Shown one piece after another: positions 58,421 to 64,000 of a stretch of 64,000 nucleotides of DNA. This stretch comes from Verrucomicrobiaceae bacterium E54 (lineage in GTDB: Bacteria > Verrucomicrobiota > Verrucomicrobiia > Verrucomicrobiales > Akkermansiaceae). The position numbers and the translations under genes are program-made. Under the pieces are notes generated by a model. It was not told where the DNA came from and made no database searches. It worked only from the letters and a program-made list of their open reading frames with translations. Position 1 is the stretch's first letter; each line of letters opens with the position of its first letter. The stretch covers positions 1 to 64,000 of the forward strand of contig JAKZES010000002.1 in NCBI GenBank assembly GCA_022548915.1, in the 5' to 3' direction.

Positions 58421-61015
58421 ATGACACCCGAACTCCTCAGCCCCGCCGGAAACTGGGACTGCGCCCGCGCCGCGGTCGCTGCCGGGGCGGATGCCATCTA
58501 CTTCGGGCTTCCGGCCTTCAACGCCCGCCTGCGGGCCGACAATTTCACCAACGAGGATCTTCCGGAGCTGATGGCCTTCCTCCACCGCCACGGCGTGAAG
58601 GGCTTCGTGACGATGAACACCCTCATCTTCACCGGCGAACTCGAGGCCGCCGAAGCCCAGCTCCGCCGCGTCGCCGAGACAGGCGTCGACGCCCTGATCA
58701 TCCAGGATATCGGTCTCGCCAGGATGGCCCGCGAAATCGCTCCCGGGGTCGAAGTCCACGCCTCGACCCAGATGACCATCACCTCGCCCGAGGGCCTGCG
58801 TTTCGTCGAGTCCCTCTTCCCCATGGAGCGCGCCGTTCTCGCCCGCGAACTCTCGGTGAAGGAGATCGAGCGCTTCGGGAAAAACGAACACACCCCGCTG
58901 GAAGTCTTCGTCCATGGCGCCCTCTGCGTCGCCTACTCCGGACAGTGCCTGACCAGCGAGTCGCTCGGGCAGCGCTCGGCCAACCGCGGCGAGTGCGCCC
59001 AAGCCTGCCGCATGCCCTACGAGTTGGTCGTCGATGGCGAAACCCAACCGATGGACGAGGTCCGCTACCTGCTCAGCCCCCAGGACCTTGCCGCCGCCGA
59101 CCTCATCCCCGACCTCGTTCGCGCCGGGGTCAAATCCTTCAAGATCGAAGGCCGCCTCAAGTCCCCCGAATACGTCGCCGCCGTCACCCGCGTCTACCGC
59201 AAGGCCCTCGACGCCTGCATGGAGAGAGCGGGTTTGAAACCCGCTTCAACCACCCTGCGCGAAGCGCACCAATCTTGCACTTCTCACTTCTCACTCGGCA
59301 CCCGGCACTCCGGCGAAGCCGGCTCCCCCATCACCGACGCCGATCGCTACGCGCTCGAGATGACCTTTTCCCGCGGTCTCTCCTCCGGCTGGCTGGCGGG
59401 AACGAATCATCCCTACCTGACCCACGGGCGCTTCGGCAAAAAGCGTGGACCTTTCCTCGGCACCATCACCGAGGCGCAGAACGGCTGGATCCGCCTCGAC
59501 ACCCCGCCCTCCGGCCAGAGCCCGCCCTTGAAGCCGGGCGACGGCGTGGTGTTCGACGCCGGCGAGAACCGCGACCTCGAGCAGGGCGCGCGCATCTGGA
59601 AGATCGAGAACGACCGCATCATCTTCCACCGCACCTACAGCGGCATCAACTTCGACCGCATCCGCCCCGGCGTCACCCTCTACAAGACCTCCGACCCCGC
59701 CCTCGAGTCCGAGATCCGCAAGTTCTGGCAGAACGCCAAACTCCCCGAGAAGAAGACGCCCCTCCATCTCACCGTCGAGGGCTCCCCCGGCGAGCCCCTC
59801 ACGCTCACCTGCCTGTGGCATGACCGTCCCGGTCATGAACCCACCACCGTCGCGAGTCCCACACCACTCCAAGCAGCCCAGAAACACTCCCTCACCACCG
59901 AAGTTCTCCAAAAACAGCTCGGACGCCTCGGCGACACCCCCTACGACCTCGCCTCCCTCGACAACCAACTCGACGGAGACTGCCACCTGCCCTTGTCCGA
60001 CCTCAACCGCCTCCGCCGCGCCCTCGTTGCCCAACTCAACGAACCCTCCCCGGACGGACCGCGAGCTTCAGCTCGCTCTTCAATCACCCACCACAACCTC
60101 CTCCCCTCTCCCACTCCGCCCTCCACGCTCCCCGCTCCGCGCTTGTCCGTCCTCTGCCGCACCCTCCCCCAGGTCGAGGCCGCCCTCGAAGCCGCTGTCC
60201 CCACCATTTACTGCGACTTCGAGGATCCGCGCCGCTACAAGCAGGCCGTTGGCCTGAAGTTCCAAGTTCCAAGTCCCAAGTCCCAAATCCATTTGGCGAC
60301 CCCGAGGATCCTGAAACCCGGCGAGACCGGCTACCTCAAGCTTATCGAAAAGGCCGGTCCCGACGGCCTCCTGCTCCGCAACCTCGCCGCCCTCGACTAC
60401 TACAAAGACCGTAGCGACCTGGTCAAGACCGCCGACTTCTCGCTCAACGTCGCCAATCCGATCACCGCGAAGCTGCTCAAGGAATCCGCCCGACTCGACC
60501 GCCTGACCATTTCCTACGACCTCAACATCGGCCAGGTGCTCGACTTGCTGGCCCAGGCCCCGCCCGACTGGTTCGAGCTGACCCTGCACCAGCACATGCC
60601 GATGTTTCACATGGAGCACTGCGTCTTCTGCACCTTCATGAGCGAGGGCACGACCTACAAGGACTGCGGGCGCCCGTGCGAGAAACATGTCGTCCACCTC
60701 CGCGACCGGGTCGGCCAGCTCCACCGCCTCCAGGCCGACGTCGGCTGCCGCAACACTCTTTTCAACGGCCGCGCCCAGACCGGGGCCCGCTTCTTCGAGG
60801 CCCTCCGGCGGACCGGCCTCGGCCACTACCGGATCGAGCTGCTCGACGAGGACCGCGAAGCCGCCACCCACACGATCGAGGCTTACCAGGCGATGCTCGA
60901 CGGCCGCCTCGCCCCAGCCGACCTCCTCGACCGCGTCACGGCCCTGGAGAAGCTCGGGGTCACCGAGGGGACGCTGAAGCAAACAGGCGAACCGCTGCCG
61001 CAGCCCGGAGTTTGA
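58421..61015 (+). CDS. U32 peptidase/RlhA-like protein with repeat insertions
   Basis: 864 residues, longer than RlhA/YdcP (about 650-670). N-terminal U32 TIM barrel: LLSPAGNWDCARAAVAAGAD, VHASTQMTI, ARELSVKEI, VHGALCVAYSGQCLTSE and the cysteine-rich GECAQACRMPY; a second cluster MEHCVFCTFM...DCGRPCEKH may hold Fe-S. A collagenase-like middle domain is present. Three stretches look inserted and derive from hairpins or heptamer arrays: about 269-302, 547-570 and 613-625. The frame stays open through all three. Related proteins modify rRNA or tRNA. Confidence 0.9.
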   Translation: MTPELLSPAGNWDCARAAVAAGADAIYFGLPAFNARLRADNFTNEDLPELMAFLHRHGVKGFVTMNTLIFTGELEAAEAQLRRVAETGVDALIIQDIGLARMAREIAPGVEVHASTQMTITSPEGLRFVESLFPMERAVLARELSVKEIERFGKNEHTPLEVFVHGALCVAYSGQCLTSESLGQRSANRGECAQACRMPYELVVDGETQPMDEVRYLLSPQDLAAADLIPDLVRAGVKSFKIEGRLKSPEYVAAVTRVYRKALDACMERAGLKPASTTLREAHQSCTSHFSLGTRHSGEAGSPITDADRYALEMTFSRGLSSGWLAGTNHPYLTHGRFGKKRGPFLGTITEAQNGWIRLDTPPSGQSPPLKPGDGVVFDAGENRDLEQGARIWKIENDRIIFHRTYSGINFDRIRPGVTLYKTSDPALESEIRKFWQNAKLPEKKTPLHLTVEGSPGEPLTLTCLWHDRPGHEPTTVASPTPLQAAQKHSLTTEVLQKQLGRLGDTPYDLASLDNQLDGDCHLPLSDLNRLRRALVAQLNEPSPDGPRASARSSITHHNLLPSPTPPSTLPAPRLSVLCRTLPQVEAALEAAVPTIYCDFEDPRRYKQAVGLKFQVPSPKSQIHLATPRILKPGETGYLKLIEKAGPDGLLLRNLAALDYYKDRSDLVKTADFSLNVANPITAKLLKESARLDRLTISYDLNIGQVLDLLAQAPPDWFELTLHQHMPMFHMEHCVFCTFMSEGTTYKDCGRPCEKHVVHLRDRVGQLHRLQADVGCRNTLFNGRAQTGARFFEALRRTGLGHYRIELLDEDREAATHTIEAYQAMLDGRLAPADLLDRVTALEKLGVTEGTLKQTGEPLPQPGV
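59227..59322 (+). repeat. Hairpins and heptamer array inside U32 gene
   Basis: In order: a palindrome AGCGGGTTT/AAACCCGCT (59227-59245), a TGCGC-GAA-GCGCA hairpin (59256-59268), five in-register heptamers of form CACNNNN (59278-59312), and a CCGGC-GAA-GCCGG hairpin (59310-59322). The array-then-hairpin order matches the elements before upp and the gene at 51572. All of it is translated in frame. Confidence 0.8.
60061..60076 (+). repeat. Short hairpin inside U32 gene
   Basis: GCGAGCT-TC-AGCTCGC, followed by a C-rich low-complexity stretch to about 60140 that encodes a Pro/Ser/Thr-rich loop. It appears to be part of a second in-frame insertion. Confidence 0.55.
60258..60292 (+). repeat. Second heptamer array inside U32 gene
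   Basis: AGTTCCA twice and AGTCCCA twice in perfect 7-bp register, then a diverged AATCCAT. The unit AGTTCCA is shared with the array before the DUF1501 gene. Translated in frame as FQVPSPKSQIH. Confidence 0.75.
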
Positions 61016-61128
61016 TTCCGGTCCGTGGCTACCGCTGCCGGACCGGTGCTCCCGGCAGGCAATCGACTTCGGACCACCCTCCATTCTCCGCGATCGACCT
61101 GGGGAGGATTCGCCGTCAGCCTGTCGAC

Positions 61129-61740
61129 ATGAAATCCGAGAAGCTTGGTCCGGACCGTCTCACCGCCTCGAGTGCCGTCGGCAGCGTCTGGTGGTACTTT
61201 CTCATCCGCGGGCTCCTCATCCTCGGAGCCGGAATCTTCGTCCTGCTCAATCCGGGACAGACCGCCGTGTTCTTCGCCCAGCTTGTCGGGCTCTTGATTC
61301 TCATCGACGGGGGCCTCGCCATCGTCGCCGCGGTCATGGGGCGTGCCGAGTCACGGCTGTGGTCCCTCACGCGGGGTGCGATCATGGTTTCACTCGGTCT
61401 CTTCTTCGTCCTGAAGCCCGACCTCGTCGCCTCGCTGGCCATGAAGACGGTCTTCTTCGTCGTCGGACCCATTGTCATCCTGAGCGGGATCTTCGAGATC
61501 GTCCGCAATGTCCGGGCTCGACGCGAATCCCGCGAAGGCACCGGCAGCCTGCTCACCGGCATCCTGGCCGTGGTCTTCGGCATACTCCTGATCGTGGCCC
61601 CGATCTTCTACGGTCTGTTTGTCATTCGTCTGCTTGCCATCGGGGCGATTCTCTTCTCGCTGATTCTGCTTTTTCTCTCCCTCAGATTCAGAAAACTGAG
61701 CAAGAAGCTCAAGGAGCCGTCCGGGGTGATCGACGTCTGA
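61129..61740 (+). CDS. HdeD-family membrane protein
   Basis: 203 residues with six hydrophobic segments arranged as repeated helix pairs (WWYFLIRGLLILGAGIFVLL, VGLLILIDGGLAIVAAVMG, GAIMVSLGLFFVLKP), which is the DUF308/HdeD pattern. HdeD is linked to acid resistance in enterobacteria; the role here is unknown. The ATG at 61129 has GGGGAGG about 21 nt upstream, so translation may be weak or the true start may differ. Confidence 0.85.
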   Translation: MKSEKLGPDRLTASSAVGSVWWYFLIRGLLILGAGIFVLLNPGQTAVFFAQLVGLLILIDGGLAIVAAVMGRAESRLWSLTRGAIMVSLGLFFVLKPDLVASLAMKTVFFVVGPIVILSGIFEIVRNVRARRESREGTGSLLTGILAVVFGILLIVAPIFYGLFVIRLLAIGAILFSLILLFLSLRFRKLSKKLKEPSGVIDV

Positions 61741-61791
61741 CAATCGGGCTTGTTGAAGATCCGTTGCCCGGCACCGGCGACGGCACCCGCC

Positions 61792-63219
61792 TCACGCCAG
61801 ATCCGGCACCGGCTCGCCAAGGAGAAACTCCAGCACCTCGCGCGCCGTGTAGCTTGTCCGCCCGGGAGCAAGAATCCGGCGCACTCCCGACAGATCCTTG
61901 CCGCAGGTCAGGAGCGGCGGCTCGACCTTGCCCTCCCGCCACTGTCCGAGCCCGAGGTTGGCCATCAGGCTGTTGCACAGGCACTTGCGGCCCTCGGTTT
62001 GCTCAAGCGTGCCTCCGGCCTCGACGAATGTCGCCGGATCCTCCGCCGGACAGCGCCAGCCGACCGTGCCGTCCTCACGCTCGTAGGCTTCACGCAGGTA
62101 ACCCAGGTCACATTGACGTTCCCGGCACTGATAAACCTCCTCCTTCGACAGCGTCTCCGGCAGCGCCAGCACCTGGAAGGGAAAGCCGGTCGGCGAGGCC
62201 ACCGGATCGCGGAACACCGTCACGTCTCCCGAAATCACGGCTTGGATCGCAGCCTGTTTGAGGTCCTCACGAAGTCCCGACTCCTCACAGAAGGCAAACA
62301 CGGTGCCGACCTGGACGCCCGCCGCCCCGACGCCGGGAGCCTCGCGGAGTTTCTCCGGACTGCCGTTCGAACCCGCCAGCCAGAAGGGCAGCCCAAGAGC
62401 AGCGATGGCGGCCGGGTCGACCGCGTCGCGGGTCCCGTAAACCGGCTCGCCGTGGTCATCGAGTTTCAGCGCGCCGCGTGGCGGGGCGTTGTGACCACCG
62501 GCCGTGGGATCCTCGATCACCAGCCCGTCGACTCCTCCCCCGGCTTTCCGGACCAGTACCGTGGCCAGCGCGACCGACGACACGATCGGAAAGAATGCCG
62601 GCCGCTTGAGTTCCGGTGCCCCGTCCGGAAACATCCGCGCCGGATCGAAGCGCAGCTTGTGTTCCCGGGTGGCCCCCGTGACCTGGAGCGCCATCTCCAC
62701 CGGCTCACCCGCCGCAAGTCCATCGAGAATCGATGGGATTTCCAAAGGGATGCCCGCACCGACCAGCACCACATTGACGCCCGCGAGCATCGCTCCGAAA
62801 AGCGACGGCAAGGTCGGCGTCTGGATCTTGTGCAGGTAGTTGATGCCGACCATCCCCGGATGTCCTTCCTTCGCCAGCCAGACCTCGACAAAGTTCGCCA
62901 CCACCAGCAACTCCTCCAAACGGGCTCCGGGTGCCTCGCCGACCAACGGCTTGCCGGCATAGGGCACGGCCTCGTCCTTCCCGTCCTCGACAAACCACCG
63001 GTCGAGAATCCGGCCGACGATTCCCGGTTCGGGAAAGGCCGCCAGGGCACGGCGCACGTGACCCTGCGGATCACCTTCCTGCAACCGCCGCGTCAGGATC
63101 AGGTCCAGCGCGGTACCGGAGACCACCCCGAGTTGCCCGGCAGTCGCCACCGCTCTCGCCAACCTCCAGTCCGAAACGCCGGCACCCATGCCCCCCTGGA
63201 TGATCTTGGGAAATTTCAT
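61792..63219 (-). CDS. Nitronate monooxygenase-like flavoprotein
   Basis: 475 residues. N-terminal FMN TIM barrel (IIQGGMGAGVSDWRLARAV; DGLVIEDPTAGGHNAPP carries the catalytic-His-like GGH; GVGAAGVQVGTVFAFCEES). The C-terminal 110 residues are cysteine-bearing (CRERQCDLGYL, GRKCLCNSLM, LLTCGKDL) and absent from short family members. It oxidises nitronates or acts as a FabK-like reductase; not decidable here. The ATG at 63219 gives the family start MKFPKIIQGGMG. Confidence 0.88.
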   Translation of the reverse strand: MKFPKIIQGGMGAGVSDWRLARAVATAGQLGVVSGTALDLILTRRLQEGDPQGHVRRALAAFPEPGIVGRILDRWFVEDGKDEAVPYAGKPLVGEAPGARLEELLVVANFVEVWLAKEGHPGMVGINYLHKIQTPTLPSLFGAMLAGVNVVLVGAGIPLEIPSILDGLAAGEPVEMALQVTGATREHKLRFDPARMFPDGAPELKRPAFFPIVSSVALATVLVRKAGGGVDGLVIEDPTAGGHNAPPRGALKLDDHGEPVYGTRDAVDPAAIAALGLPFWLAGSNGSPEKLREAPGVGAAGVQVGTVFAFCEESGLREDLKQAAIQAVISGDVTVFRDPVASPTGFPFQVLALPETLSKEEVYQCRERQCDLGYLREAYEREDGTVGWRCPAEDPATFVEAGGTLEQTEGRKCLCNSLMANLGLGQWREGKVEPPLLTCGKDLSGVRRILAPGRTSYTAREVLEFLLGEPVPDLA

Positions 63220-63403
63220 GAACACTGGTTCGGAGTTCCTGCATCGGTGCTGTCTGCAGCACCCGCGCGGCCATTCCTTCAAGCCGACCCTTCCGCGGCC
63301 TTCCCGTCGGGGAAAGCACAAAACCTCCGGACAGCCTATGGCGCGTGATCTTCCACAGCCCATGCGGAGGGCAATCCGCCGGTAAGCACCGAAACGCAGC
63401 CTT

Positions 63404-64000
63404 TCAGCCGTCGTTCGAGGCCTTGCAGGATGCCATCCATTTCTCCAGCGCCGCCTTCATCCGGGCGAGATCCTCCGGGCGGTCCGCGGCGATGTCGGTC
63501 CCTTCACCCGGGTCCGCCTTCAGGTCGTGAAGTTCAAAACCCCTGCTGCCCTTGGCCCGCACAAGCTTCAGATCGCCCTCGATCCAAGCCAGCTGGTTCT
63601 GCGATTGAAAACCGATGGGCTCCCTGCGCTCCGTGAGCCCGCCCTCGAAGACCGGCAGCAGCGAGCGACCGTCCAGCAACTCCACCGTTTCGGCTCCCAC
63701 CATTTCCGCGATGGTCGGCAGGTAGTCGCTGGTCACCACGGCGAAGTCGGTGCGCCCCGGTTTCACCCGCCCCGGCCACTCGACCACTCCGGGAACCCGG
63801 ATGCCGCCCTCCCACAGGCTGACCTTGAAGCCCTTGAAGGGACCCGCCGAACCGACGTGCTCCTTGTCCCCCTGCCGTGCGGGACCGTTGTCCGAACAGA
63901 AGGCGAGCAGCGTGTTCTTTTCGACGCCGAGCTCGCGCAGCTTCGCCCGAAGCCGGCCGACTTGCTCGTCCATTTCGGTCACGCAGGCGTAGTAGTGCTG
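63404..64000 (-). CDS. Sulfatase, C-terminal part (cut by window edge)
   Basis: 199 codons visible, open to the right edge, so the N-terminus with the formylglycine site is outside the window. Recognisable parts: YYACVTEMDEQVGRL, LLAFCSDNGPARQG (metal-site DNG), GGIRVPGVVEWPGRVKPG and FELHDLKADPGEGTDIA, which end most arylsulfatases. A second sulfatase besides the one at 3.7-5.2 kb. Confidence 0.92.
   Translation of the reverse strand, partial: QHYYACVTEMDEQVGRLRAKLRELGVEKNTLLAFCSDNGPARQGDKEHVGSAGPFKGFKVSLWEGGIRVPGVVEWPGRVKPGRTDFAVVTSDYLPTIAEMVGAETVELLDGRSLLPVFEGGLTERREPIGFQSQNQLAWIEGDLKLVRAKGSRGFELHDLKADPGEGTDIAADRPEDLARMKAALEKWMASCKASNDG

Overview
The window reads as chromosomal DNA of a GC-rich, Gram-negative member of the Verrucomicrobiota (Verrucomicrobiales type, e.g. 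Luteolibacter/Haloferula-like). This is inferred from gene content: paired DUF1501/DUF1800 proteins, formylglycine-type sulfatases, a very large surface protein of delta-60, Calx-beta and Ig-like modules, outer-membrane beta-barrels, a SecG with a long acidic tail, and a classical menaquinone pathway. No rRNA, tRNA or CRISPR array was seen.

Layout. 1-3.2 kb: a minus-strand cytochrome-oxidase assembly operon (ctaB, two Sco-like genes, DUF420). 3.3-9.1 kb: a small orphan ORF, a sulfatase, an NdpA-like nucleoid protein, upp, an EF-hand lipoprotein and a PIN-PhoH ATPase. 9.2-15.2 kb: menaquinone genes menE, menC, menA, menB and menH, interrupted by an outer-membrane barrel; menD lies apart at 32.4-34.0 kb. 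15.4-22.0 kb: a 2173-residue surface protein. 22.1-27.1 kb: a methyltransferase, an MMPL exporter (apparently truncated), an FAD oxidoreductase, YceI and a hypothetical secreted protein, resembling the tailoring and export part of a lipid or polyketide locus. 27.4-32.4 kb: an iron(III) ABC transporter with Fur-like palindromes at both ends of the region. 34.0-34.8 kb: a REP-associated tyrosine transposase between palindromic repeats. 34.8-43.5 kb: uvrC, exbB-exbD with a remnant exbD, a TPR protein, a rhomboid protease, secG and panD. 43.6-53.3 kb: a CAP-domain protein, a GxxExxY gene bounded by inverted repeats, ppc, a Sel1 protein, a stand-alone coaB, an acyltransferase, an inositol-phosphatase-like gene and ispF. 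53.3-64 kb: a porin, an HAD phosphatase, the DUF1501/DUF1800 pair, a U32 peptidase with repeat-derived insertions, an HdeD-like protein, a nitronate monooxygenase-like protein and a sulfatase cut by the window edge.

The most distinctive feature is a dense population of small structured repeats. (1) REP-like palindromes with a GGAG/GGAC foot lie next to stop codons and flank the RAYT gene. (2) Arrays of degenerate 7-bp repeats, in three cases followed by a hairpin with a GCA or GAA loop, sit directly before start codons (upp, inositol-phosphatase-like gene, ispF, DUF1501) or are inserted in frame inside genes (U32 peptidase, menH). (3) A roughly 9-bp-period repeat forms perfect 25-bp inverted ends around the GxxExxY gene, and a diverged lone copy lies at 3.65 kb. 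These look like parts of one or more poorly described repeat systems that remodel start regions and protein loops.
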